Counted from the stretch's first letter, positions 7,695-15,851 are shown. The stretch: 64,000 nt of DNA from Pseudomonas sp. IB20 (GCF_009707325.1 NZ_CP046103.1:3904302-3968301), one strand, 5' to 3'. A program made the numbers and translations. The notes: generated by a model from the letters alone, not told the origin.

Positions 7695-8453
7695 ATGAAC
7701 TTTAAAACGACAGTTTCCCGACGCCTGCCACGGTACCGCAGATTGCTCTGCGTCACGATGGCGTTGCTCGCCTTGAGCTCGGGCACGGCGGCCCGTGCAG
7801 ATAATGTCACCTTGCCTGATCTCCTTATCGGCGTCACTCAAGGCTTTCTTGAGTTCACTGTAGAAGATTATTTGGCGACCACTCAGACGCCTGGCCGTTA
7901 TGAAATCCAGGTCAGCCAATTGGACCCGCGCCTACGCATGCCAATGTGCGACAAGGAATTGACAGCCACCCTGGAAAGCCCCGCCCAGCCGATCGGCCGC
8001 GTGACGGTAAAAGTGCGTTGCGACGGCGCTTCGCCCTGGACCGTATTCGTACCGGCCCAGGTCAAGCTGTTCCGCGATGTAGTGGTCGTCACACGCCCGC
8101 TCAAACGCACCGGTATCATCGGTTTTGAAGACGTTGCGCTGCGCGAACGGGACATAAGCCTGATCAGCCAGGGCTACCTCACCTCTGTGGACCAAGCCGT
8201 CGGGCAAAAACTAACCCGACCAATGGTCACCGACCAGGTGATAACGCTCGTCCACCTGGAACAGGCTGAAGTGATTCGCAAGGGTGACCAAGTGGTGATT
8301 TCGGCCAGCAGTGGCGGGCTGATGGTAAAGATGCCGGGCGAAGCGCTGTCCAACGGAGGGATGAGCGAACAGATACGAGTCAAGAACCTCAACTCCAATC
8401 GCGTGATCAAGGCTCAAGTTACCGCGCCGGGCCAAGTCGAGGTAGCTTTATAG
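7695..8453 (+). CDS. flgA: Flagellar P-ring assembly chaperone FlgA
   Basis: Periplasmic chaperone needed to build the P ring in the peptidoglycan layer. The 252-residue product has a signal sequence (RRLPRYRRLLCVTMALLALSSGTAARA, cleavage likely before DNVT) and the SAF/FlgA C-terminal domain (GIIGFEDVALRERDISLISQGYLTSVDQAVGQ). No Shine-Dalgarno sequence precedes the ATG and a sigma-54 promoter ends just upstream. The alternative ATG at 7758 would remove the positive end of the signal peptide, so 7695 is preferred. It heads flgA-flgM-flgN-flgZ. Confidence 0.92.
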   Translation: MNFKTTVSRRLPRYRRLLCVTMALLALSSGTAARADNVTLPDLLIGVTQGFLEFTVEDYLATTQTPGRYEIQVSQLDPRLRMPMCDKELTATLESPAQPIGRVTVKVRCDGASPWTVFVPAQVKLFRDVVVVTRPLKRTGIIGFEDVALRERDISLISQGYLTSVDQAVGQKLTRPMVTDQVITLVHLEQAEVIRKGDQVVISASSGGLMVKMPGEALSNGGMSEQIRVKNLNSNRVIKAQVTAPGQVEVAL

Positions 8454-8531
8454 ATCACTGGTATCAAGCGTCAGGTTTTCCTACACTGTGCGTTGGATGT
8501 CGACCTGTACAGGTTTATTGTCATTCGAGCC

Positions 8532-8558
8532 TAAAGTTTGTTCGGGTATGGCCGAAAA
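8532..8558 (+). promoter_or_regulatory. FliA (sigma-28) promoter for flgM
   Basis: TAAAGTTT, an 11-base spacer, then GCCGAAAA fits the sigma-28 consensus TAAAGTTT-N11-GCCGATAA at 14 of 16 positions. It places the flgM start under late flagellar control, the usual feedback in which FliA drives its own anti-sigma factor. Confidence 0.88.
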
Positions 8559-8595
8559 CATGGCAAGCGTCCAAATACCCAGAGGTTTTTTTATC

Positions 8596-8922
8596 ATGGT
8601 CATCGATTTCAGTCGTTTGAATAACACCCCGGCATTGCCCGGCAATACGCGCACCAGCGGTGCCAAGGACAGCGTAGAAGCCAAGGCCCAGCCAGCGCCC
8701 GCCGCCAAGACCGAACAGGCCAGCGCCAGCCAAAGCGGGGAATCGGTACACCTGAGCAATGAGGCTCAACAGTTGCAGAAGGTCACTGACTCGCTGCGCG
8801 ACCAACCGGTTGTCAATAAAGCCCGCGTGGCCGAGTTGAAACAGGCAATCGCCGATGGCAGCTATAAAGTCGACAGCAACCGTGTAGCCAGCAAGCTGCT
8901 TAACTTCGAAGCCGAGCGCTAG
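8596..8922 (+). CDS. flgM: Anti-sigma-28 factor FlgM
   Basis: Binds and inhibits FliA until the hook is complete, then is exported. The start at 8596 (MVIDFSRLNNTPALPGNTRTS) gives 108 residues, the typical size; the frame extends upstream through the promoter and cannot be coding there. The C-terminal FliA-binding region is visible (VHLSNEAQQLQKVTDSLRDQPVVNKARVAELKQAIADGSYKVDSNRVASKLLNFE). A sigma-28 promoter lies 37 bases upstream and flgN follows. Confidence 0.95.
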   Translation: MVIDFSRLNNTPALPGNTRTSGAKDSVEAKAQPAPAAKTEQASASQSGESVHLSNEAQQLQKVTDSLRDQPVVNKARVAELKQAIADGSYKVDSNRVASKLLNFEAER

Positions 8923-8970
8923 GCAAAGGCCTGCGCAGGGCTTTTGGACGCTTAAAACCCAAGGCCAGCC

Positions 8971-9441
8971 ATGCACCACGACGAACATTTGCTTGAACTG
9001 ATCATTGATGATCTGGCGCCGACGCAACATTTGCTCGAGCTGCTGAAAGAAGAATCCCTGGCACTCTATGGCCGGGACATGCGCTTGCTGGAAGAAATTC
9101 TGGCGCGCAAGCAGTCGCTGATTGTGCTGCTGGAGCAGCATGGCAAAAAGCGCAGCGAGATTCTCATCAGCCTCGGCCTACCGGCTGATCACGACGGCCT
9201 CGCACAACTGGCTAGCCACTCCTCAGTCGGCGATCAGTTGCTGGCGCAGAGCACCGCACTGAACCAATTGCTCACCGAGTGCCAGGACGCCAACCTGCTC
9301 AACGGTCAGTCGATCCAGCTGCAGCAAGCCACGACCGCCAACCAGTTGCGCATACTTCACGGCGGAGAGCCTCCGGCCCTTTACAACGCCCAAGGCTCAA
9401 CCTCGCGCCTGGTCAAGCCAAGCACCCGCAGCCAGGCCTGA
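8971..9441 (+). CDS. flgN: Flagellar export chaperone FlgN
   Basis: Cytoplasmic chaperone for the hook-filament junction proteins FlgK and FlgL. The 156-residue protein is mainly helical with the FlgN-family N-terminus (LLELIIDDLAPTQHLLELLKEESLALYGRDMRLLEEILARKQSLIVLLEQHGKKRSEIL). It sits between flgM and flgZ on the same strand, the standard Pseudomonas order, 48 bases after flgM. Confidence 0.93.
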   Translation: MHHDEHLLELIIDDLAPTQHLLELLKEESLALYGRDMRLLEEILARKQSLIVLLEQHGKKRSEILISLGLPADHDGLAQLASHSSVGDQLLAQSTALNQLLTECQDANLLNGQSIQLQQATTANQLRILHGGEPPALYNAQGSTSRLVKPSTRSQA

Positions 9442-9537
9442 CACTGGTTTACAGCGCGCCCTATCCAAGGCGCGCTACATGCTGGCAAAATGCCGGTTCT
9501 TGCGTGTAGTCGTATTTTGTCTGGAGATGGAAGAACC

Positions 9538-10287
9538 GTGTTCAACGCCCTTAATGCGGAAGATGCCCCGCAGCCACCCAAGGTGCTCACCACGCCTCTG
9601 GAAATCGCCAGCACGTTGCGCATGCTGCAAGAAAGCCATGATCCGCTGATCATCACTTTCCACGAACGCAGCCAGCGCTTCCAAAGCTACTTGGTGGACG
9701 TTGACCGGGACAGCAAGACGCTGGCCCTGGACGAAATGATCCCCCGCGACGGTGAACGCTATCTTGAGAATGGCGAACCGTTCCGCATCGAAGGCTTTCA
9801 TGACGGCGTACGCGTCGCCTGGGAAAGCAATGGCACGCTGACCATTAGCGAAAAAGACGGCCATCGCATCTACACCGGCAGCATGCCCGACGAAGTGGTC
9901 TACCATCAGCGTCGCAATGCTTTTCGCGCCGCCTTGAAGCTGGCGCAATTGGTCAACATCGAGCTGGGTGGCGAGAAACTCAAGGCGCCGATCAGCGGCA
10001 AGTTGCTGGATATCTCCGCCACCGGCTGCAAATTGCGCTTTGAGGGCGATATTTCCGAGCGCCTGCAACTGGGCCAGGTCTACGATCGCTTTATCGCCGC
10101 CCTGCCCTTCGGCAGCATGACCACCTCCGTCGAGCTGCGTTACTTGCACCTCGAAGACAAGATCAACACCACATTCGCCGGTGTGCGCTTCCACAACATG
10201 AGCGGCCTGGTGCAACGGCAGGTGGAGCGGTTTGTGTACCAGTTGCAGCGTGAAGCGCGGCGCTTTGACAAAGACGACGACCTTTAA
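9538..10287 (+). CDS. flgZ: PilZ-domain c-di-GMP receptor, flagellar brake FlgZ (YcgR-like)
   Basis: YcgR-type protein that binds cyclic di-GMP and slows the flagellar motor. The chosen start is the GTG at 9538 (FNALNAEDAPQPPK), preceded by GGAAG; an upstream ATG at 9490 adds residues unlike the family. Of 249 residues, the first about 115 form the YcgR N-terminal domain and the rest the PilZ domain, with the binding loop RRNAFR (R-x-x-x-R, near residue 125) and DISATGCKL (D-x-S-x-x-G). It is cotranscribed with flgMN, so the brake is made together with the late flagellar genes. A strong terminator follows. Confidence 0.92.
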   Translation: MFNALNAEDAPQPPKVLTTPLEIASTLRMLQESHDPLIITFHERSQRFQSYLVDVDRDSKTLALDEMIPRDGERYLENGEPFRIEGFHDGVRVAWESNGTLTISEKDGHRIYTGSMPDEVVYHQRRNAFRAALKLAQLVNIELGGEKLKAPISGKLLDISATGCKLRFEGDISERLQLGQVYDRFIAALPFGSMTTSVELRYLHLEDKINTTFAGVRFHNMSGLVQRQVERFVYQLQREARRFDKDDDL

Positions 10288-10302
10288 GCCTTAAAGGTCG
10301 CG

Positions 10303-10346
10303 GCAAAAAAAACGGGCAGATCCTGATGGGATCTGCCCGTTTTTGC
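10303..10346. terminator. Bidirectional terminator between flgZ and the MFS gene
   Basis: A 10-bp stem (CGGGCAGATC with GATCTGCCCG) is flanked by A8 on the left and T5 on the right, so it can end transcripts from both convergent genes. Confidence 0.9.
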
Positions 10347-10348
10347 TT

Positions 10349-11734
10349 TCAGGGGCGTGCCCTGCTCAAGTCATGAGGATGCTCGTCCGGCCCCAGAGGC
10401 TCCGGCGGACCTTCAAAAGCCGGCTCATCCGCCGGTTGTTGCGGATCAGCTTCAGGCTCTGGGTCCGGGACAACGGTCTGCATTTGCTCCTGTACCACGG
10501 CTTCGTCTACTCGCGGGTCCAGGCACGCCACCAGCGGCGAGCTGGACATGCTGTCGGGCATCGCCACGTGGTGCAGCGGCGCATCGTCCACCTGATGCAG
10601 GTTGGTCACCGCCTTCGGCCGGATACGCCACACCAGGATCAACGCACACAGGCTGAAAAACGCATACAGCATGTGGCTGCCGAACAGCTTCATGACCACA
10701 CCGGCCAACAGCGGCCCAATACTTGCGCCGATGCCGTAGGTCACCAGCAACATGGCGGTCAGCGAGACCCGACGATCGCCTTCAACATGGTCATTGGAAA
10801 ACGCCACCGCCAGCGGATACAGGCAGAACTGCACCAGGGAACACAGGAACCCGGCCACAAACAGCACTTCCAAAGGCACTTTGGTCAACACCGCCAACGG
10901 CAATGCAGCCACCGCCAGGCACAAGGCAAAGCAACGAATCAGCAAGGCTCGATCATAGCGGTCCGATAACCAACCCAACGGCCACTGCACCAACAGCCCA
11001 GCAAAAATGCAGCTACCCATAAACAGACCGACTTGCTCGGTGGTCAGGCCTTGCTGCGAGGCATAGAGCGGCGCCAAACCGTAGAACGAACCGACGATCA
11101 ACCCTGCGCCCAACACCGTGCTCAGTGACTGCGGCACACGTTTGATAAAGAAGCGCGGCTCCATCGGCGCAGGATGCAGGGGCGCCGGGTGAATCCGCCG
11201 GGTCATGGCTACCGGCACCAGGCACAGCGCAAAACACAGGGCGACCAGCATCAGCAACTCGAGACCGAGCTCGGGGTGCATCACTAGGATCAACTGGCCC
11301 AGTACCAGGCCGAGATAGGACGCGATCATATAGCCACTGAACACCACGCCACGCTGCTTGGCGTCCGCCTGCTCATTGAGCCAGCTTTCGATGACCATGT
11401 ACTGGCACATCATCCCCAGGCCCACGATCATCCGCAGCACGATCCAGGCCGGCAGCCAGTTAATCAGGCCATGGCCCAACACCGCCGCACCGACAATCCC
11501 GGCACAGGTGGCATACGCGCGAATATGCCCGACCCGGGCGATCAGGCGGTGCCCGATCTTGCCGCCCAGCACTAGGCCAAAGTAGTTGGCCGCCATCAGC
11601 GCACCCACCCACAGGCTGTCGACATGGTCGGCAGCGAGGCGCAGGGCCAGGTAAGTACTGAGCAGGCCGGAGCCGATCAGCATCATCAAGGAGGCGAAAT
11701 AAAGGGCTCGAAAAGATTTCCAGATTTGGCGCAT
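10349..11734 (-). CDS. MFS transporter (YcaD-like)
   Basis: Inner-membrane major facilitator of about 12 helices, substrate unknown. The start at 11734 (MRQIWKSFRALYFASLMMLIGSGLLSTYLALRL) is backed by GGAA five bases upstream; the frame runs 66 codons further up without transporter character. 461 residues include the loop motif GLVLGGKIGHRLIARVGHIRAYA after helix 2 and WLSDRYDRALLIR between domains. The last about 60 residues form a soluble Pro/Glu/Asp-rich tail (PDPEPEADPQQPADEPAFEG) not needed for the MFS core. It stands alone between the flgZ terminator and a tRNA. Confidence 0.85.
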   Translation of the reverse strand: MRQIWKSFRALYFASLMMLIGSGLLSTYLALRLAADHVDSLWVGALMAANYFGLVLGGKIGHRLIARVGHIRAYATCAGIVGAAVLGHGLINWLPAWIVLRMIVGLGMMCQYMVIESWLNEQADAKQRGVVFSGYMIASYLGLVLGQLILVMHPELGLELLMLVALCFALCLVPVAMTRRIHPAPLHPAPMEPRFFIKRVPQSLSTVLGAGLIVGSFYGLAPLYASQQGLTTEQVGLFMGSCIFAGLLVQWPLGWLSDRYDRALLIRCFALCLAVAALPLAVLTKVPLEVLFVAGFLCSLVQFCLYPLAVAFSNDHVEGDRRVSLTAMLLVTYGIGASIGPLLAGVVMKLFGSHMLYAFFSLCALILVWRIRPKAVTNLHQVDDAPLHHVAMPDSMSSSPLVACLDPRVDEAVVQEQMQTVVPDPEPEADPQQPADEPAFEGPPEPLGPDEHPHDLSRARP

Positions 11735-11961
11735 CGGCGTTCCGAGCGGCTCCTTGCAGTGGGTGACAGGGCTATCGGCATGATAGTCCGGGGTTGCCGG
11801 GTCCGGACAGGCGATAAATCGGTATCCGGGGAATATTTTGCTTAATAGCTCAGACGTTGCCTGGCCGCGTGCAAGGTACAAAGATGGCGATAAATACATC
11901 GCGCACCTGCTGTGAACACCGATCGCCGGCAAGGTTCGACCGGTGTTTGACGAGCACCCAC

Positions 11962-11998
11962 AAAAAAGCCCCGCCAGAGCAATCTGTACGGGGCTTTT
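11962..11998 (-). terminator. Terminator downstream of tRNA-Arg
   Basis: On the minus strand AAAAGCCCCG and CGGGGCTTTT flank a 15-base loop, ending in a U-run in the transcript of the neighbouring tRNA. Confidence 0.78.
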
Positions 11999-12010
11999 CA
12001 GCGTTGAATT

Positions 12011-12085
12011 TGGTGTCCCAGGGCCGGTTCGAACGCCACCTTCCCCTTAGGAGGGGGATGCTCTATCCAATTGAGCTACTGGGAC
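12011..12085 (-). tRNA. tRNA-Arg(CCU), T arm apparently damaged
   Basis: The minus strand folds as a tRNA: acceptor GTCCCAG/CTGGGAC, D arm GCTC/GAGC, anticodon stem TCCCC/GGGGA with loop CTCCTAA (anticodon CCU, reads AGG) and an encoded CCA. The T arm is odd. The variable region is only three bases and the stem TGGCG opposite CGGCC leaves two mismatches, for a total of 75 rather than 77 nt. A loss of two bases from an ancestral GGCCG stem would explain this. Whether it is a real mutation or a sequence error cannot be told here. Confidence 0.8.
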
Positions 12086-12244
12086 AAATGACAGCCATCG
12101 GGCCAAAAGCGCAGCGACGGACGGCGTGCATGTTAACGGCCGAGGTCGGTTTTGTCATGTCGTCCGTTGGCTTTTTGAGTGTAGGCCGATCCTTGTCGTG
12201 GGGATTACAGTTTCGCCGAGTAAACCCGGGCACTTGGCGCTATC

Positions 12245-12288
12245 GTGCAAATTGCACTCCTGCAAAATAGCCGCATTGCAAATTGCAA
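12245..12288 (+). promoter_or_regulatory. Two palindromic upstream activator sites
   Basis: GTGCAA-A-TTGCAC (12245-12257) and TTGCAA-A-TTGCAA (12276-12288) are perfect 6+1+6 inverted repeats 31 bases apart, about three helical turns. They lie roughly 60-100 bases above a sigma-54 promoter, the usual place for an enhancer-binding activator. Apart from these and the promoter, I see no gene between the tRNA and 12409. Confidence 0.62.
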
Positions 12289-12341
12289 CGTAGCATGACT
12301 AAAAATAACACCTAACTTATTGCTTTTATTGATATAAAAGA

Positions 12342-12358
12342 TTGGCACGGGACCTGCA
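12342..12358 (+). promoter_or_regulatory. Sigma-54 promoter for the small membrane protein pair
   Basis: TTGGCACGGGACCTGCA matches YTGGCACGN4TTGCW except one T to C change, with exact 12-base GG-GC spacing. The predicted start is near 12369, about 40 bases before the first ATG. Confidence 0.72.
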
Positions 12359-12408
12359 ATACTTATCCTACAAAACCATTCGGCCCAGCCACTGCGGAGA
12401 ACAAGAAC

Positions 12409-12633
12409 ATGAACAGCGCCCTACTGTTAAGCCTCAACGCTGTGGCCCTGGCTGCACTGGTCATGTTCCATTTTCAAGCAACCCAAGATGACGTCGCGCA
12501 AATCAGCCAGCCGGTGCCTCACCACCTGCAACAGCGTCCGCAATTGGCGGTGATGAACCCCACTGTGCAGTCGCCGATTCGTGTGGCCCAAGACACTCAG
12601 GCAGCCCCCGTCTCTGAACACTGGGTTTTCTGA
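12409..12633 (+). CDS. Small membrane-anchored protein of unknown function
   Basis: 74 residues. Residues 1-22 (MNSALLLSLNAVALAALVMF) form one hydrophobic helix, followed by a polar tail rich in Gln, Pro and Val that ends SEHWVF. It could be an inner-membrane anchor or an uncleaved signal. GGAG lies about ten bases before the ATG. It is the first gene of a probable two-gene operon behind a sigma-54 promoter. I do not recognise a named family. Confidence 0.7.
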   Translation: MNSALLLSLNAVALAALVMFHFQATQDDVAQISQPVPHHLQQRPQLAVMNPTVQSPIRVAQDTQAAPVSEHWVF

Positions 12634-12643
12634 GGAAGCCTTT

Positions 12644-12823
12644 ATGACGAAACCCGCCTGGTTATTCCTGTGCCTGACCCTGGCAGCCGGCCTATTTGGC
12701 CTGAGCACACCCTCTCAAGACGGCCAAACAACAGCCCTCATAGCCGCCGGCGTCTTCGCTGGTTTGCTGGTTCTGACGCTGATCGTTGGGCGCCGTATCA
12801 AATTCGATCCTGTGCTGCGCTAA
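12644..12823 (+). CDS. Small two-helix membrane protein of unknown function
   Basis: 59 residues starting at 12644 (MTKPAWLFLCLTLAAGLFGLS) with GAGGAAG upstream; the frame opens earlier but overlaps the preceding gene. Two hydrophobic segments (about 5-20 and 33-49, ALIAAGVFAGLLVLTLIVG) are joined by a short polar loop, and the end is basic (RRIKFDPVLR). It follows the 74-residue gene by 10 bases and is likely coexpressed. Function unknown. Confidence 0.68.
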   Translation: MTKPAWLFLCLTLAAGLFGLSTPSQDGQTTALIAAGVFAGLLVLTLIVGRRIKFDPVLR

Positions 12824-13216
12824 GAACCTCCTCGCGTCACCCCTTCCTACCTTATGTCGCAACGCCCTAGCAAATCGGCAAATTGCCACTAGTCTTAAAT
12901 GCGAGGGCAAAAGGCCATATTGCTATAGGATGTGCGGCCTCAAACCCTGTTGTGGCCTGGACTTACGAGAAGTTCCGTCGCGGAATCACTCGTTGAAAAG
13001 TTTTCAAACCAGTCCGCAAAAATGCAAATGAGTGCTGGCATAAAGCCTTTAGTCGGTTCAATATTTGTCACAGAATTGACGCCAAGGAAATGTCAAATCT
13101 GAGGCATGATGCGGCCTCTTTGCAATTCGGGTTGAACTTTGGTCGTGAGCCTTGTCTTAACACTCATCTTGCGGCCAATTCCAAAAACCGCTCCCCTGAA
13201 CTAACCGGTTAAATAT
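12824..13216. other. Intergenic region upstream of amrZ
   Basis: 393 bases without a convincing gene. It contains a candidate AlgU-type promoter (GAACTT at 13134, TCTTA at 13155). The spacer is 15 bases, one or two short of the usual 16-17, so this is only a suggestion based on the known AlgU dependence of amrZ in P. aeruginosa. Confidence 0.35.
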
Positions 13217-13543
13217 ATGCGCCCATTGAAACAGGCAATTTATTCCAGCCGTACGGCTGACAAGTTCGTCGTACGTCTGCCAGACGGAATGCGGGAACGC
13301 ATTGCCGAGGTGGCTCGCAATCATCACCGCAGCATGAACTCCGAAATCATCGCGCGCCTCGAACAAAGCCTCATTCAGGAAGGTGCGCTGGGAGAAGAGT
13401 TGAGCATGCGCCTGGACAGCCCAGAGCTGTCACTGCACGAACGCGAACTGCTGCAGCGTTTTCGTCAGCTCTCCCACCGCCAGCAAAATGCTCTCGTCTC
13501 GCTTATTGCGCACGACGTTGAGGCGGCCGCAGAAGCCAATTGA
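13217..13543 (+). CDS. amrZ: Ribbon-helix-helix regulator AmrZ (AlgZ)
   Basis: Global Arc-family DNA-binding protein that controls alginate, motility and c-di-GMP genes in Pseudomonas. The 108 residues carry a flexible N-terminus (MRPLKQAIYSSRTADK), the ribbon strand FVVRLPDGM (about 17-25), the helices RERIAEVARNHHRSMNSEIIARLEQSL, and the C-terminal tetramerisation region (SPELSLHERELLQRFRQLSHRQQNALVSLI). The resemblance to P. aeruginosa AmrZ is close. It stands alone, followed by a terminator. Confidence 0.95.
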   Translation: MRPLKQAIYSSRTADKFVVRLPDGMRERIAEVARNHHRSMNSEIIARLEQSLIQEGALGEELSMRLDSPELSLHERELLQRFRQLSHRQQNALVSLIAHDVEAAAEAN

Positions 13544-13560
13544 TCTGCAACTGAAAGCCG

Positions 13561-13588
13561 AAGCCAGCCCTGTGCTGGCTTTTTTTTG
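13561..13588 (+). terminator. Terminator after amrZ
   Basis: AGCCAG and CTGGCT form the stem, followed by eight T residues. Confidence 0.85.
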
Positions 13589-13614
13589 CTTGGGATTTGA
13601 GTAGAAGAAGCAAA

Positions 13615-13636
13615 GCGGGAGCAGATTTGCTCCCGC
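13615..13636 (-). terminator. Hairpin after mgtE
   Basis: GCGGGAGCA and TGCTCCCGC form a 9-bp stem with a short loop 10 bases beyond the mgtE stop. The following T content on the minus strand is weak. Confidence 0.55.
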
Positions 13637-13645
13637 GGGAAGGGA

Positions 13646-15088
13646 TCAGAGCAGGAAGATCGTCGCCAAGCCCAGGAAGATGAAGAAGCCACCACTGTCG
13701 GTCATGGCGGTGATCATCACACTGGCGCCCATCGCCGGGTCGCGCCCAAGGCGCGCCAGGGTCATGGGGATCAGCACCCCCATCAGCGCCGCCAATAGCA
13801 GGTTGAGGGTCATGGCGGCCGTCATCACGACGCCCAGTGACCAACTGCCATAGAGCAAATAGGCGACCACACCGATCACACCACCCCACACCAGGCCGTT
13901 GATAAGGCCCACGGCCAACTCTTTGCGCAGCAGGCGCGAGGAATTAGCGGTACTCACCTGATCCAGCGCCATCGCGCGCACGATCATGGTGATGGTTTGA
14001 TTACCGGAGTTGCCGCCGATACCGGCCACAATCGGCATCAGCGCTGCGAGGGCCACCAGCTTCTCGATGGAGCCTTCAAACAGCCCGATCACACGTGAAG
14101 CTATGAAGGCGGTGATCAGGTTGATCGCAAGCCACGCCCAGCGGTTATGCAGGGAACGCCAGACCGACGCAAAAATATCTTCCTCTTCACGCAGACCCGC
14201 CATGTTGAGGACTTCGGTTTCACTCTCTTCACGGATCAAGTCGACCATTTCATCGATGGTCAAACGGCCGATCAGCTTGCCGTTCTTGTCGACCACCGGC
14301 GCGGAGATCAAGTCATAACGCTCAAATGCCTGCGCCGCCTCATAGGCGTCTTCATCCGGGTGAAAACTCACGGTATCGCTGGCCATCAGATCCGCAACTT
14401 TCTTGTCAGGATCATTCACCAGCAAACGCTTGATCGGCAACACACCCTTAAGAATGCCTTCGTAGTCGACCACGAACAGCTTGTCGGTGTGACCGGGCAA
14501 TTCTTTGAGGCGGCGCAGGTAACGCAATACCACTTCCAAGCTGACGTCTTCGCGGATGGTGACCATCTCGAAGTCCATCAACGCGCCGACCTGATCCTCA
14601 TCGTAGGACAGCGCTGAACGCACACGCTCACGCTGCTGGCTATCGAGAGCCTCCATCAGCTCATGGACAACATCACGGGGCAGCTCGGGGGCCAAGTCGG
14701 CCAACTCGTCGGCGTCCATTTCCCTGGCCGCAGCGAGGAGCTCGTGATCGTCCATGTCGGCGATCAGGGTTTCACGGACCGAGTCGGACACTTCGAGCAG
14801 GATATCGCCATCGCGGTCAGCCTTGACCAACTGCCAAAGGGTCAGTCGATCATTCAGCGGCAAGGCTTCGAGGATATAGGCGACGTCGGCGGAGTGCAGG
14901 TCGTCGAGCTTGCGCTGCAACTCGACGAGGTTTTGCCGGTGCACCAGGTTTTCGACGCGGTCGTGATGCGGACCTTCCTGGCGGTGCGTGAGGTCTTCGA
15001 CCACGCGCTGGCGCTGCAGCAGCTCGATAACTTGAGCCAAACGATCCTGCAGGCTGTCTTGTGTTTTCTTTACTTCTACTTCGGTCAT
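13646..15088 (-). CDS. mgtE: Magnesium transporter MgtE
   Basis: Gated Mg2+ channel of the inner membrane. The start at 15088 (MTEVEVKKTQDSLQDRL) has GGAG seven bases upstream and gives 480 residues. Order: N-terminal helical superfamily domain with the LNDRLTLWQLV region, two CBS domains (ISAPVVDKNGKLIGRLTIDEMVDLI belongs to the second), then five membrane helices with conserved PIVAGIGGNSGNQTITMIVRA and the terminal SGGFFIFLGLATIFLL. It is monocistronic and divergent from the tRNA cluster side. Confidence 0.93.
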   Translation of the reverse strand: MTEVEVKKTQDSLQDRLAQVIELLQRQRVVEDLTHRQEGPHHDRVENLVHRQNLVELQRKLDDLHSADVAYILEALPLNDRLTLWQLVKADRDGDILLEVSDSVRETLIADMDDHELLAAAREMDADELADLAPELPRDVVHELMEALDSQQRERVRSALSYDEDQVGALMDFEMVTIREDVSLEVVLRYLRRLKELPGHTDKLFVVDYEGILKGVLPIKRLLVNDPDKKVADLMASDTVSFHPDEDAYEAAQAFERYDLISAPVVDKNGKLIGRLTIDEMVDLIREESETEVLNMAGLREEEDIFASVWRSLHNRWAWLAINLITAFIASRVIGLFEGSIEKLVALAALMPIVAGIGGNSGNQTITMIVRAMALDQVSTANSSRLLRKELAVGLINGLVWGGVIGVVAYLLYGSWSLGVVMTAAMTLNLLLAALMGVLIPMTLARLGRDPAMGASVMITAMTDSGGFFIFLGLATIFLL

Positions 15089-15426
15089 AGGCGAACTCCA
15101 CTCCCAGCAGCGGGGCACGCCGGAAGGATCAATCAGTCAATTCATGATTGGAAAAACGGGGTACTGAGTAACTACTGGGTAAGTCCATGGAGGTATTCCA
15201 CAAGCCCCGGCGGGGCTGACGGGCGCAATGATACACCTTGCGTCCGTTTTAAACGTTAAAAAACTGGAAAGAACAAGCGCTTGCGAGCCAAAGCTGAACA
15301 TCGGCTGCATATAGAATTGCGACGACGCAGGCTGAAAGGAAAACACATGGCGCTGGAGAAAAAGATGAAACCCTACACAAACCCCAGACGGCAAAAAGCC
15401 CGCACTAGGCGGGCTTTTTGTTTGTA
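15089..15426. other. Intergenic region upstream of mgtE with a terminator
   Basis: 338 bases with no supported gene. The right end (15392-15420) carries a hairpin (AAAAAGCCCGC, GCGGGCTTTTT) that would end the minus-strand tRNA transcript from the right. A short frame across 15281-15538 runs through a tRNA and is rejected. No M-box-like riboswitch was recognised ahead of mgtE. Confidence 0.6.
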
Positions 15427-15503
15427 TGGTGCACTCGACAGGATTCGAACCTGTGACCGCTCGGTTCGTAGCCGAGTACTCTATCCAGCTGAGCTACGAG
15501 TGC
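15427..15503 (-). tRNA. tRNA-Arg(ACG)
   Basis: 77 nt with encoded CCA. Acceptor GCACTCG/CGAGTGC, D arm GCTC/GAGT, anticodon stem CTCGG/CCGAG with anticodon ACG (wobble A probably becomes inosine), T arm CAGG-TTCGAAT-CCTG. Identical to the copy 149 bases away. Confidence 0.97.
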
Positions 15504-15575
15504 AGATTGTGTTTTTAGACCAGATCACAACTGGTTGAAGCTGAGTCACCTGCATCGCTGCAACTGACTCTTAAA

Positions 15576-15652
15576 TGGTGCACTCGACAGGATTCGAACC
15601 TGTGACCGCTCGGTTCGTAGCCGAGTACTCTATCCAGCTGAGCTACGAGTGC
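15576..15652 (-). tRNA. tRNA-Arg(ACG), second copy
   Basis: Base-for-base identical to the tRNA at 15427-15503, 77 nt with CCA. The two form a tandem pair and are probably processed from one minus-strand precursor with the tRNA-Ser upstream. Confidence 0.97.
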
Positions 15653-15760
15653 ATTTGTTGCCGCGCATTATAGGCCGTTCAATCTCTATGTAAAGCTATT
15701 TTTTCGAGCAATTTCAACAACTTACCGAAAAAACCAGATTGCAACGTACTAAGCAAATAA

Positions 15761-15851
15761 TGGCGGAGAACGGGGGATTCGAACCCCCGACACCCTTTTG
15801 AGGTGTACTCCCTTAGCAGGGGAGCGCCTTCGGCCACTCGGCCAGCTCTCC
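15761..15851 (-). tRNA. tRNA-Ser(GCU)
   Basis: 91 nt with encoded CCA and the long variable arm of serine tRNAs (ACACCTCAAAAGGGTGT). Acceptor GGAGAGC pairs imperfectly with GTTCTCC (one G-T); anticodon loop CTGCTAA gives anticodon GCU, reading AGC and AGU. It lies between csrA and the tRNA-Arg pair, as in other Pseudomonas. Confidence 0.96.

Noticed and set aside
13134..13159. AlgU promoter of amrZ
   Set aside because: GAACTT and TCTTA are present but the 15-base spacer is shorter than the normal 16-17; kept only as a remark.
15427..15652. Apparent 77-bp direct repeat
   Set aside because: Two identical tRNA-Arg(ACG) genes, not a mobile element.
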